Made by a program: the position numbers and the translations under genes
Assembly: GCA_025934105.1 (NCBI GenBank)
Contig: JAICYS010000006.1
Coordinates: 1-56,759, forward strand
Reading direction: 5' to 3'
Length of the DNA stretch: 56,759 nt
DNA from: Myxococcota bacterium
Lineage (GTDB): Bacteria > Myxococcota_A > Polyangia > Fen-1088
Notes under the pieces: model-generated
Told to the model about the DNA's origin: nothing
The model's input: only the letters and a program-made list of their open reading frames with translations
Databases searched by the model: none
Shown here: piece after piece, positions 7,403-16,800 of the stretch
Numbering within the stretch: the stretch's first letter is position 1
How the letters are laid out: every line of letters begins with the position of its first letter

Positions 7403-9169
7403 TCAGGAGCCGGTCGCCGAGTCGATCACCGGACCACGCACCGCGGGCGGCATCTCCGTGCAGAAGCCGAAGCTGGTCTGCGCCCCGGGCGCCAGAGTCC
7501 CGTTCTGAGTCATGTTGGTCGCGGTCACTGTGCTGCCGGTCTGGCTGAAGTTGGCGTTCCAGCGCGCGTTCTGCGTCGCCGTACCGACGTCCATGACGAC
7601 CGTCCAGCCGTTGATGGTCTGCGACCCCGTGTTGGTGACGTTGACGGTCGCGCAATATCCGCTCTCCCACATGTCAGTCACGCTGACGGACGTGCCGAGC
7701 TGAGCGGTCGCCAGGGTCAGGTTGACGGCGGGCGAGGCGATCCCGTTCGCGACCACCGAGACCTGGTAGGCGCCGGCCGGGATGCCGGAGGGCAGCGTGA
7801 ACGTCGTCTGGACGGTGGCCGCTCCGGTCGCGAAGGCCATCGTGCTGTGGTTGAAGGTGCGGGCGTACCGAACCGTCGTGCCGCTGGTGAGGCGGACCAG
7901 CGGGTAGTTCGTCTGCCCTTGCCCCTCGTCGCCGTAGGAGTCGCCCTGCGAAAGGCCGTTCAGCTGGCGCCCGGTCACCGTGTACGTGCCGTTGCTGTTC
8001 GCCGTGATGCTCTGGATCGCCGGCTGCCACTGGCTCTGCGGTCCGCTGGAGGGCGTATAGAGGAAGTCGTTGGTGCCGGTTCCGGTGACCAGGACATGCC
8101 CGTCGGGCAATGCCAGCATCTGGAAGTTGTAGCCCGAGCGACCGGAATCCACGCCCGGCGGCGTGGCGACCTGCGCGATCGCGTTGGAGGCGGGATCGTA
8201 TTCAGCAAAGCGAACGTTGCCGAGGGGCGAGTCCGTCGTGACGACCAGGACCCGGCCGTTCACCTCGATGCAGGCGGCCGCGTCCTCGGTGTACTGGGCG
8301 TTGTAGGGGTTGTCGTTGGGCTGCGCCGGCGGCGGCGTGGTCGGACCGGCCACCCAGCTGCCGCTGTCGGACGGCGACGCGCCAGGCGTGTAGAGCGCAG
8401 TCTTTCCGAAGGCACTGAAGGCCAGCAACTTGCCGGTGTAAAGGAACACGCCGGGGCCGATCTCGCCGTCCGCGCTGTTCTGCATCGTGAACGGGACGAC
8501 CGCGTCGTTGAGCCACTGATTCGTCGAGGGCAGATACCTCTGCGGTTGTGCCGGCGTCCAGTCGAGCACGGCGCCGTCCGGCAGCAGCGACCACGTGTGC
8601 TCGTCGGTCGAGCCAGCGGTGGCCACGCCGGCTGTCTGCGTCCAGTGGTCGGTCGTGGGATCGTACACCTGCGTCTCGACGCCGAATCGGTAGCCCAGAA
8701 ACACGCGTCCGTCGGCCAGCACCTGGTTGGCATCGTCGCCGATGTCGCCGAAGAGGCCCGGCGCCCCCACGTTCCAGTGGTTCGAGACCGGGTCGTACAG
8801 CTCGACGACGTTCGGGGATTCACCCGCGCCCACGTCCTCGCCGCCAGCGACGAAGAAGCGCCCGTCACGAAGCACCGCCATCGGGTAGTAGCGGCGGTCC
8901 ACCTGGGTCGACCCGGCGGAGCTCCAGGTGCCGTTCAGGTAGTTGCCGGCGCTGTCGGGAGCGAGGCGCGTCCAGACGTGTCCGTCGGCGTTCTCTTCCT
9001 GGGCCAGCAGCGTCCCGTCGGTGAGCAGGACGACGTCCCGATGCGGCAGGCCCGTCACGCTGTCCATCGGCATGGCCGTCCAGGTGCCAGCCAGCGCCGG
9101 CGCTCCGGCGAGTCCAAGGGTTGCGGCCAGCGCGGCCGAGGTCACGGGGAGTTGCAGGAGTCTTTTCAT
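7403..9169 (-). CDS. Secreted kelch beta-propeller protein with CBM2 tail
   Basis: The 588-residue protein starts at an ATG preceded by AAAGGGACC and has a signal peptide ending APALA (about residue 27). Kelch-type repeats with GG/GR..D turns and YDP..W motifs (VVELYDPVSNHW, TQVYDPTTDHW) fill residues 30-375. An E-set-like domain with RTFNHSTMAFATG follows (about 390-480). The last 100 residues (VTDMWESGYCATVNVTNTG to SFGFC) are a family 2 carbohydrate-binding module with the usual Cys pair and Trp residues. Galactose-oxidase-type copper ligands are not evident, so it is probably a polysaccharide-binding protein, not an oxidase. Promoter DNA lies in 9170-9510. Confidence 0.82.
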   Translation of the reverse strand: MKRLLQLPVTSAALAATLGLAGAPALAGTWTAMPMDSVTGLPHRDVVLLTDGTLLAQEENADGHVWTRLAPDSAGNYLNGTWSSAGSTQVDRRYYPMAVLRDGRFFVAGGEDVGAGESPNVVELYDPVSNHWNVGAPGLFGDIGDDANQVLADGRVFLGYRFGVETQVYDPTTDHWTQTAGVATAGSTDEHTWSLLPDGAVLDWTPAQPQRYLPSTNQWLNDAVVPFTMQNSADGEIGPGVFLYTGKLLAFSAFGKTALYTPGASPSDSGSWVAGPTTPPPAQPNDNPYNAQYTEDAAACIEVNGRVLVVTTDSPLGNVRFAEYDPASNAIAQVATPPGVDSGRSGYNFQMLALPDGHVLVTGTGTNDFLYTPSSGPQSQWQPAIQSITANSNGTYTVTGRQLNGLSQGDSYGDEGQGQTNYPLVRLTSGTTVRYARTFNHSTMAFATGAATVQTTFTLPSGIPAGAYQVSVVANGIASPAVNLTLATAQLGTSVSVTDMWESGYCATVNVTNTGSQTINGWTVVMDVGTATQNARWNANFSQTGSTVTATNMTQNGTLAPGAQTSFGFCTEMPPAVRGPVIDSATGS

Positions 9170-9510
9170 GTCGGTCCCTTTCGTGTGGTGAGCCGGGCGA
9201 TTCCGACCCGAGCGTGATGCCTGCGGGACGCTCGCGCACTTACAGCTCGTGCGCCCGTTGCCGCAGAACCGAAAGGTCAGGAACCGGGAAGACCGTTTCG
9301 GCGTCCTTCAGCGGCGCCGGCCGTCGTTCGGAGTCGAGGGAGAGGAACGAAGCGGCGGATGTCCGCGGTGCGCTCGCCAAGTCGGCGCAGCCGATGTCGA
9401 GCGTCTTCCACACGCCGTCGTCGCTCGCTTCGAGGCCGCTGCCGTCGCATTGAAGCGCCTGCCGATGACGTCGGCCTCCGTTCGATCGTCGAGCGCGAGC
9501 CGGTCTCGGC
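9170..9510. other. Divergent intergenic region
   Basis: This 341-bp stretch separates the kelch-protein gene from the ArsR-type promoter. Open frames here are shadows with Arg/Ser-rich translations. I see no RNA gene or repeat; it should carry the promoter for the kelch-protein gene. Confidence 0.45.
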
Positions 9511-9545
9511 TTGACAACGCATAAGCCACCCCTTATGCATTGTCC
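9511..9545 (+). promoter_or_regulatory. Promoter with ArsR-type inverted-repeat operator
   Basis: A TTGACA -35 box (9511-9516) is followed, 17 bp later, by a TATGCA -10-like box (9534-9539). Between and across the -10 lies a perfect 7-bp inverted repeat, GCATAAG (9519-9525) and CTTATGC (9532-9538), spaced by 6 bp. Placement over the promoter fits autorepression by the ArsR-family product. The predicted transcription start falls at or next to the ATG at 9546, suggesting a leaderless mRNA. Confidence 0.68.
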
Positions 9546-9863
9546 ATGACCGACGTCGGTGAAGTTCTGCGGGTGCTGGCCGACCCCACCCGCCGCGCGA
9601 TCTTCGAACGACTGACCAGGGCGGAAACGCCGGTGAAGGATCTGACCGCCGGGCTCGACGTTTCACAGCCGGCGGTGTCACAGCACCTGGCCGCGCTGCG
9701 ACGCGCGGGGTTGGTCAAAGAGCGCTACGAGGGGCGGCTCACCCATTACCGGGCCGAGCCGCGAGGGTTGAAGCCGCTGGTCACCTGGTTGTCGAAGTAC
9801 CAGGCGTTCTGGGTCGAGCGGATCGAGACGTTGAAGACATTACTCGAGGAGGGAGACGAATGA
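9546..9863 (+). CDS. ArsR-family winged-helix repressor
   Basis: The 105-residue protein begins with VLRVLADPTRRAIFERLTR and has the recognition helix region VSQPAVSQHLAALRRAGLV, both typical of ArsR regulators. No metal-binding Cys pair is present in the helix (the protein has no cysteines), so it belongs to the non-metal group usually paired with AHSA1-domain genes. I chose the ATG at 9546; a TTG two codons earlier is also in frame. It overlaps the downstream AHSA1 gene by ATGA (9860-9863), giving translational coupling. It probably represses its own operon through the palindrome immediately upstream. Confidence 0.88.
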   Translation: MTDVGEVLRVLADPTRRAIFERLTRAETPVKDLTAGLDVSQPAVSQHLAALRRAGLVKERYEGRLTHYRAEPRGLKPLVTWLSKYQAFWVERIETLKTLLEEGDE

Positions 9864-10312
9864 GCCACACCGCGATCATTGAAGAGACCAAGACGATTGT
9901 GGTCGAGTACGAGATCAAGCGGCCGCCGGCGGCGGTCTGGCGCGCCCTGACCGAACCTTCGCTGCTGGCGCGGTGGTTGATGGACAACGACATCCGACCC
10001 GAGGTGGGGCACCGCTTCACGTTCCGCGCTCCACCGGTCCCCGGATGGGACGGCGTCGTGCACTGCGAGGTGCTCGAGGCCGATGCGCCGCGACGCCTCC
10101 GTTATACGTGGCGCGGCGGCTCCGACGACGTGCAGGGGTACGGCACGCGGATCGACACCACCGTGACGTGGACGCTGACGCCGACCGACGGTGGCGGCAC
10201 CTTGCTGCGCCTCGAGCACGCGGGCTTCACCAACAAGAACACCTTCGCCTACGAGAGTCTGGCCAAGGGATGGCGCGGCAAGCTCGCGGCACGCATCGAA
10301 AGCATCGTGTAG
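9860..10312 (+). CDS. SRPBCC/AHSA1 (START-fold) domain protein
   Basis: This 150-residue protein has the AHSA1 signature: an N-terminal strand VVEYEIKRPPAAVWRALTEP, the LLARWL helix, and a C-terminal helix SLAKGWRGKLAARIESI. The START-like fold binds hydrophobic ligands in a helix-grip cavity. Pairing with an ArsR gene by a 4-bp ATGA overlap is a common arrangement in which the AHSA1 protein is the regulated output, often of unknown ligand. It is cytoplasmic, with no signal peptide. Confidence 0.87.
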   Translation: MSHTAIIEETKTIVVEYEIKRPPAAVWRALTEPSLLARWLMDNDIRPEVGHRFTFRAPPVPGWDGVVHCEVLEADAPRRLRYTWRGGSDDVQGYGTRIDTTVTWTLTPTDGGGTLLRLEHAGFTNKNTFAYESLAKGWRGKLAARIESIV

Positions 10313-10630
10313 ACGCGCGCCGGCGCAGGATCGATTCACGAGACCGTCTTGGGAACGGCGTGAACCTTGCCCGTGGCGTTCTCGTACGCGGTGACCGGGA
10401 CCGGCAATCCGCGCAGCTTGGGGATCGAGATCAGGCGGTGCGGCAAATCACCGCCGCCGCCGCCATGACCTGCCAGGTCAGTCGGGTTCGATTGAACCTG
10501 CCGCCCCCTCCCCCACTCCCCCTTCGGTCCGAAAACCGCACGTGTCCCAGCCTGGTGGATTGATCGGCGAAACGTCGGCTGCCCGGGGCCGTGAGGTCCT
10601 GGACGGCCCGGGCCCTGGCGGATGGCCCGT
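10313..10630. other. Gene-free stretch with an unassigned open frame
   Basis: On the minus strand a frame ending at the TGA at 10336-10338 encodes an ordered-looking tail (LPHRLISIPKLRGLPVPVTA, then YENATGKVHAVPKTVS) preceded by a Gly run. It runs into a G-rich tract, has no convincing start and matches no family I know. It may be the 3' remnant of a lost gene. The plus strand has a C-rich tract near 10500-10525. Confidence 0.35.
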
Positions 10631-11395
10631 TCAGTCCCCGGTGGGGTGATGGTCGGCGACCGGGTGCTCGTCGACGAGGTCGCTCTGGTCGAAGCTGGAC
10701 TGGAACAGCGGCTGATCGCTGTCGACCGGGTAACTGTCGGTCAGATCCGTATCGTCGAAGATCGACTGCACAACCGGACCGGTGGAATCGACCGGGTGCG
10801 CATCCTCGAGATCGGCGTCGTCGAAGTGCGAGCGCAGCAAGGCGCGCACGTCGACGTCGGGATGCCGGTCGACAACGTGGTCGTTGCGCAAGTCGGCCTC
10901 GTCGAAGCTGGACCCGGTCAGGGACGCAGGAAGCGACGGCTGGCGCGGTCCCGGAGCGGCCTTCTCATCGGTGGCCGTCGGCGAACCGGGCTCGGCCCCG
11001 GCGCCGGCCGCCGCTGCTGGCGCGGCGGGATTCGTTGATTCGGGCGGGCGGGCGGCTGCCGGCACCGCGGGGGCGGCTGCCGGCGGCACCGCGGGGGCAG
11101 CCGCCGGCGGCTCCGCGGGGGCGGCCACCGGCGGCACCGCGGGGGCGGCCGCCGCTGCGGAGTTCGCCGGCGGCGGCAGCTTGGCGGGCGTCGCAGCAGT
11201 GGTGGCCGCTGGAGCGGCCGGTGGCGACGGCACGGGGGCGTGGGCGGCCGCCTTCGCTCCGGCCACGGGCGGCGCGTCCTGGCTGGCCCGCGCGCTGAGA
11301 CCGAAGCGCGCCATCACGAACGTCAACGTCAAAGCTCCCGCGCCCATGATCAGCGCGAAGCGAAGCGGTCGGCGCGTCGGTTGCCCGTGAGTCAT
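10631..11395 (-). CDS. Pro/Ala-rich membrane-anchored protein with four FDxxDL repeats
   Basis: The ATG at 11395 has GAGG about 10 nt upstream. The 254-residue product has one N-terminal membrane helix (about residues 14-35, FALIMGAGALTLTFVMA), a Pro/Ala/Val-rich linker of about 110 residues with PPAAAPAVP repeats, and a C-terminal acidic region. There the motif FDxxDLxxxxPVD occurs four times in succession: FDEADLRNDHVVD, FDDADLEDAHPVD, FDDTDLTDSYPVD and FDQSDLVDEHPVA. I know no family with this repeat. The linker suggests an envelope-spanning or extended periplasmic protein whose repeats may bind a partner or metal; function unknown. Confidence 0.7.
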   Translation of the reverse strand: MTHGQPTRRPLRFALIMGAGALTLTFVMARFGLSARASQDAPPVAGAKAAAHAPVPSPPAAPAATTAATPAKLPPPANSAAAAAPAVPPVAAPAEPPAAAPAVPPAAAPAVPAAARPPESTNPAAPAAAAGAGAEPGSPTATDEKAAPGPRQPSLPASLTGSSFDEADLRNDHVVDRHPDVDVRALLRSHFDDADLEDAHPVDSTGPVVQSIFDDTDLTDSYPVDSDQPLFQSSFDQSDLVDEHPVADHHPTGD

Positions 11396-11704
11396 CGGTG
11401 GGTACCTCAAGCCAAACTAGCTCGCAATCCCAGCCGGGGCAACCATGGACCGGATGCCCTGGCCGGGCGGCCTCACCTCAGTTGCGCAACGGCTGATTGC
11501 CGCGTTGCGGGCCCCGCACGACGGCGTGTGATTGCGCTCGGCGTTCCGGCGGATTCACGCCCACCTGAGCGCGTCGCGACTGCCGCCGGCGACGAAGCGC
11601 GACCGTGACGTTCGCCATTCGACGTCGCCGTCAGCCCCCCGCGACCGCGAGGAAGGCCGGCCGGCAACGCTGCATCGGCGGTCCCTCGAGTCCCGCCAAG
11701 GCGC
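11396..11704. other. Gene-free interval
   Basis: I see no gene, repeat or RNA structure I can support in these 309 bases. The promoter of the Pro/Ala-rich protein gene should lie at its left edge. Confidence 0.45.
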
Positions 11705-12538
11705 TCACGGCTCGCCGAAGTCGAAGGACACGGCGTTGATGTACATGACGGCGCCGTACGCGATCGTGCCCAGCGCGACAGCCGAAAAGAGCACGTCGCC
11801 GAAGGGACCGCCGCTCAACCCCAGGGTGTTGAAGGCCGCGTCGGTGTCACCGACCGCATGCGGATTGAAGAAGTACGCGGCGCGCAGCAGGAACTCGGCG
11901 AAGACCATCAGGATGGCGCACCGGCCGCCGTAGCCGGCCCATCCGAGCACGTTGACCACCCACCGCGCGCCACGGCCGTGACGGTCCATGTCCAGGCGAC
12001 GTTCGTGGTCGCCGTCGTAGACGTACTTGAGCTGGTAAAGGCCGATGATCCCCGCCGCCACACCAGCCGCCGCGATCAACCAGCGCCCCCCCGGCCAGCC
12101 CAGGACGGTCGCGACCAGCCGTTGCTCCCGAGGCTGGTCGCTGGCGCCGGCGCCGAGCAGCACTCGGACGGCCGCCGACACGATCGCGCCGTAGGCGCAG
12201 GTGCTCAACCCGATGCCGATCCGTTCGGCGGCGCCCTTCCAGGTGTTGCCGAAGTTGTACGGGTCGAACACGGCTTCGAAGATCAACCAGAGGATGTACC
12301 CGGTGGTGCCGGCGGCGATCGCCGCGATGAACACGCCGCCCAGCGGGAGCTGCAAAATGCGATGCAGCACCCTCTGCTCATCGGCGGCGGGATTGGCCAG
12401 GCGCAAGAGGGCGAGCATGGCCCAGACGCCGATCAGAACGTAGACGGTTCCGATCGAGACGCAACCGACCCGCGCGAGGACGTGCGCAACCGGGGCGATC
12501 CTGCGCCTGAAGGCCCGTGGGTGATGCTGGGGTGACAC
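11705..12538 (-). CDS. DUF1206 integral membrane protein
   Basis: About 277 residues with six predicted transmembrane helices arranged as three repeats of two, each starting with an (A/G)R(V/I)G(C/Y/I)-like motif: LARVGCVSIGTVYVLIGVWA, ERIGIGLSTCAYGAIVS and GWAGYGGRCAILMVFAEF. This is the DUF1206 architecture, of unknown function and located in the inner membrane. I chose the GTG at 12538; another GTG at 12562 is in frame, and the much longer upstream frame lies over the neighbouring flavoprotein gene and is Arg/Pro-rich shadow. Neither start has a strong ribosome site. Confidence 0.8.
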   Translation of the reverse strand: MSPQHHPRAFRRRIAPVAHVLARVGCVSIGTVYVLIGVWAMLALLRLANPAADEQRVLHRILQLPLGGVFIAAIAAGTTGYILWLIFEAVFDPYNFGNTWKGAAERIGIGLSTCAYGAIVSAAVRVLLGAGASDQPREQRLVATVLGWPGGRWLIAAAGVAAGIIGLYQLKYVYDGDHERRLDMDRHGRGARWVVNVLGWAGYGGRCAILMVFAEFLLRAAYFFNPHAVGDTDAAFNTLGLSGGPFGDVLFSAVALGTIAYGAVMYINAVSFDFGEP

Positions 12539-12677
12539 GCTCGCCCGCGAAAAGCTAACCACGCTGCGCGCGCGTCGCCACCGCTGCGGCGGCGAGGGAA
12601 TCGGTGGGCGGCCCCGGCGTGGCGCGCGCGGCGGCCCGCCAGCGGCGGCGCGTCCGCCGGTAGGCCCGCCGCCTCCA

Positions 12678-13817
12678 TCAAAGCGTGGCCGCCGCCCCTG
12701 GCCCGCTTGGCTGCGACGTCGTGGCCGGCGCGTGCCGCCGTCGCCAGAAGGGGGCGTTCGGCCAGCGCCGCTCGAGAGCGTAGACCTGAGCGAGCTGGGC
12801 GCCGTACACGCGAAAGATCTCGGCGACGTGAGCCGCGTACCGCGCGGGCGCCGTGGGCTCGCCGGCCAGGGCCCGGATGACAGCGCCAGCGCCCCGAATG
12901 CCGGTGTAGAGCGCGTTCGCGATTCCCTTCGACGACAGCGGATCGAAGGCGACCGCCGCGTCGCCGACGGCCAGCCAACGCTCCCCGCAGATGCGGTCGA
13001 GACCGCCGCTCGAGGCGTCACATCCTCGCGGGCGGCCGAGGGGCGCGTAGGCGTGGTCGCGACAGAGCGCCGCCAGAGATTGGGTGCGCTGAAGCTTGTT
13101 CCAGAGCGCGCCGGTCTCCGTGAGACCTCGCCTGCTCGTTGCGTCCGCGTCGCACAGGAAGGCCACCAGCCGCTCGCCGCACGGCAGGAGGACGCTGTAC
13201 CACCAGCCGTCGCTCACCGCTTCGACCAGGGTACTGCTTTGCCGGTCGTTGCCGCGCGCGCTGCCCAGCCGAAGGTACGACGCCATCAGCAGATCGCGGC
13301 GCAGCCGTTTGGCGCCCAGGCTCCGCGCCACCCGCGCCGAGCGTCCACTCGCGTCGATGAGCCACTGGCTCTCGATGCCGCGATCTTCGCGCGACCGGAA
13401 ATACAGCCGGTGGGGCAGGCCGCCGCGCGGCTCGACCCGCAGCCGGCCGTCGACCACGACCACCCCGGCCGAGCGCGCCGCTTCGCGCAGCATGGCGTCG
13501 AACTTCTGCCGATCCAGTTGGAGCCCGGTGCCCGGCCGCTGAAAGATGAAGTCGTCGTACACAGGCCCGGCGCCGCCCCAGATCGATTGCGTGCCGTAGC
13601 TCGGAACATGACCGGCGGCGAGCACGCCGTCGAGAACGCCAAGCTCGCTCAGCAGGGCGCGCCCGCTGGGCGGCAGGCTTTCCCCGACGCGGAAGCCGCC
13701 GTCGTCCCCGGCGTCGGCGAGCAGCACGCGAAGACCGGCGCGTCCCAACGTCAACGCCGCTGCCGCGCCGGCCGGACCACCGCCGGCGACGGCCACGTCG
13801 TAGCGCGCCGCGATCAC
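12678..13817 (-). CDS. LodB-like FAD-dependent flavoprotein (quinone-cofactor maturation)
   Basis: The 379-residue protein has the FAD-binding motif VAGGGPAGAAAA at residues 9-20, the GESLPPSG motif shared by geranylgeranyl-reductase and halogenase-type flavoproteins near residue 45, a GRSARVAR segment, and the second FAD motif GDAAVAFDPLSSKGIANAL near residue 290. LodB proteins of this family are needed to form the cysteine tryptophylquinone cofactor in LodA oxidases. Its GTG start overlaps the TGA of the upstream LodA-like gene as GTGA (13814-13817), so partners are made together. A halogenase or monooxygenase reading is possible from sequence alone, but the neighbour makes LodB the best call. 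Confidence 0.83.
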   Translation of the reverse strand: MIAARYDVAVAGGGPAGAAAALTLGRAGLRVLLADAGDDGGFRVGESLPPSGRALLSELGVLDGVLAAGHVPSYGTQSIWGGAGPVYDDFIFQRPGTGLQLDRQKFDAMLREAARSAGVVVVDGRLRVEPRGGLPHRLYFRSREDRGIESQWLIDASGRSARVARSLGAKRLRRDLLMASYLRLGSARGNDRQSSTLVEAVSDGWWYSVLLPCGERLVAFLCDADATSRRGLTETGALWNKLQRTQSLAALCRDHAYAPLGRPRGCDASSGGLDRICGERWLAVGDAAVAFDPLSSKGIANALYTGIRGAGAVIRALAGEPTAPARYAAHVAEIFRVYGAQLAQVYALERRWPNAPFWRRRHAPATTSQPSGPGAAATL

Positions 13818-16800
13818 GGCCGCCGCTTGGACCGCACCGGCAGCGGCGCGCCCCGTGCTTCTTCGTGGGATTGGAAGTTCGCGGCAGGCGGCGGCCTGCG
13901 TCCTTTCGGCGGCGCGGCTGCCGCGCGTGCGCCCGGCAGCGGCGGCGCTGGCTGCGGGGGCGGCGCGCTGCGAGCATCCGCCGGCGCCACGTCCGGTCCA
14001 TACGCCGCCACCATCATGGTCGCGGGGAAGGCCGGATTATCGCCGACGCCGGGGCGCACCTCGACCAGGCCCATGGAACCGAACAGGCGCACCATCTGCT
14101 CCATCTGTTCCGCGGTCGTGCCGTGCAGCGGCTTGTTCCAGTTGGTGCGGTTGACGAACGCGTCGATGCGCGTCGCCAGCGGCTGCGAGCTGTCGACCAC
14201 GATCGCATAGTCCTGGGCCGAGAGCACGTGGTTCGGCACCCGGGCCGGCCAGAACGTCGGCAGGAACGGATCGTAGGCGGCGTCGTACCCGGCGCGGCAA
14301 TACGCCGTGTCGGCCTGCCAGGGCAGGCCCATCCAGCGGCTGAGGTCGCCGGGACCCTGCGCATAGAGCGGACCGTCGACCGCCAACATCTGCTGCTGAC
14401 CGATGGGCGTGCCGTAGGCCGGCGCGGGGCTGCCCTCGGGCCGGCGACGAATGCGAAATGGCTTGTCGTACAAGCTCAGGTGCCGCATCGGCCAGGTCAT
14501 CTCGCAGCCGGGGTGAAACGCGTCGGCCAGACAGAACTCCAGCGCGGCGCGGTCCAGCATCCCCGGCTGCTCGGCGACGGGAACGGCGTCGATCGAGCCC
14601 GCCGGCTTGGGCGCCGTGCCCCAGTCCGACTGGAAATCGCCGTCGGCCCAGCGGCGCAACAGGTCCTCCTGCGTCTGAGTGATGCTCGCGTTCTGCTGCG
14701 GCGTCTCGCTGGCCGGGACGGTCATGCCGTCGCCGTAGAGCCACGGCCACGGCAGCTGGTTGCCGTCCCCCGGAATGGGCGGGCGAAAGCTGTTCACGAT
14801 TTGTCGACGGAGCTCGGTGTCGGGGTCGTACACGCCGCTCGGCGGCTTCCGGGCCAGCCGGGCAACGAATTCCGGGTTTTCGAAATCATAGCGGGCGTCG
14901 TGGCCAAAGGCCGTGGCAAAGCCGTGGTTGACCCACTGCAGCCCGGACAGACGGTGCAGGATGGGGTAAACGTCGGCGGTGAAAGAGACGGTGGCGGGCT
15001 TGGGGCACCATCCCGCCTGCACGTAAAGGTCGTTCAGGACGTCGTACAACGTGCGTTGGGTCTTGACCTGCGGCGCATAGTTGGGCGGGGCCGTGACGAC
15101 CCAGGCCGGTTCCACCGGGATTGAGCGCCCCTCGATGCTGACGGTGGCGCTGACGGGCCCGTCCGAGGTGTCGTCGTACCAGCCGTCGGCGTTGATGAAC
15201 GAGTTCTCGTCGGCGGGGATGTAAATCGGCGCTCCCGTCGGAGATGCCGAGACCCCGTGCCCGCCCAGAAACAGCAAGCGCCCCTGAGCGTCGCTGCGCA
15301 GCTCCCCCAGCTTCACGGGCACGCCGCCGAACGCGCCCGAGCAGAGCACCGGCCCGTGATTCTTCCCGGTGATCGATTGCTGGCCGGCGTCGATGACCAG
15401 GGTGTCGCGCGCGACCACCTTCAGGTTGCGCCGTGGCAGCTCGACGTCGGCGGCCTCGGGGATGTCCATGGCAATCTGCCACTGGTACCAGTCGGCTTTC
15501 CGATTGGCGACGTGAACGAACCAGGTGATGTCGGCCCAGTCGGCGGTCAGCTCGCGCACCACCTCACCAGCTTCGTTGTAGCCGTAAACGCGAAACTCGG
15601 CCGCCTGGCGCTTCAGCGCGCCCCGGGCATCGCGGTAAAAGCCCGCCGGGTTCGGCGCGGGCTCGACCACCTGGGGACCAATGAAGAACTCGTCGGGGCT
15701 GTTGCCGACGCGCGCGACGCCGATGGCCGGGTGAACCGCGGCCCGCACGATGCGCGTGTCCTGTGCCTGCGGGTAGCCGACGCCCGGCGCGTACTCGGCC
15801 GGGCGCGGCAGGGTCGGCTCGGCGAGCGGGACCCCGTTCACGTTGCGGCGGTTGGTCGCCGAGGCGCGGTAGACCACTTTGCGCGCCTCCGCCAGGCTGC
15901 CGACCGGCTTGTGTTCAGGCAGCGAGTGCCAGGTGTTGTAGGCCAGGTTCTCGCCGTAGGTCGACTGTCCCCGCGTGTCCAGATCTTGCGGCGGCAAGAT
16001 CAGCGTCGCGACATGCACGGGCGGGCTCTCGGCTTCGCTCCAGCGGACGGTGGCCGCGTCCAGCGGCATCTGCTCCGGGTTGGTTCGAAACTGCACCATG
16101 AACCGGAACCTGGCCGCGCCCTTTTTCAGGCGGGCGTGGAGATCCGCGCGCAAGTACGCGGGGTCGTCGTAGTTGGGCGGGCCGTCGGCGGGCGCCGCTT
16201 CGAGGGGTTCGAGCTTGTACTTGACGAAGCGCCCCTCGCCGAAACAGGCGGGCAGACCGCTCCAGTAGGGCGTGGTCAGAGTCGAGTCGACGACCTTGTC
16301 CATCTCTTTCAAGATCTTGGCGGTCACCGGGTGCCGTTGCTCGTACTCTGCGTCCTTGCCGTGCAGCGACTGGCAGGTGAACTCGCACATGTCCTTGGCG
16401 GTGTCGACGAAGAACACGTCGCTGTTTTGCAGTACGAAGTCTTGAGTCAGGGCGTCTTGGTCTGGTTCCAGCAGCTTCTTTCCGCACACGCCGAACAGCT
16501 TGATCCCGATGCCGACGGTGCCCTTCAGATCGGGACGGCCCGGCTGGACGTCGGCTGAGAACCGCACCCAGGCGTCATAGTGCGGCGCCTGTCCGAACAC
16601 GCCGACCCGCAGCGACTCGGGCAACTTCGGCTCGATCACGAACTTTCCACGCGCCACGCCGTGCAAGCGCAGGAAGACCGGGCGGGTGGCCGGATCCCGG
16701 CCTTGCGCCATGCCGCGGCCCTGGAAATAGTCGACGAAGAGCTGCTTCAACCCGGCGATGGGATCCTGGTCGCAGCAGCAGGGGGCGTCGGGCAACAACG

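Noticed and set aside
10440-10530. G-rich minus-strand sequence near 10440-10530, considered as part of a mobile element.
   Set aside because: No intron domain structure, transposase or reverse-transcriptase frame is present, so no mobile element is called.
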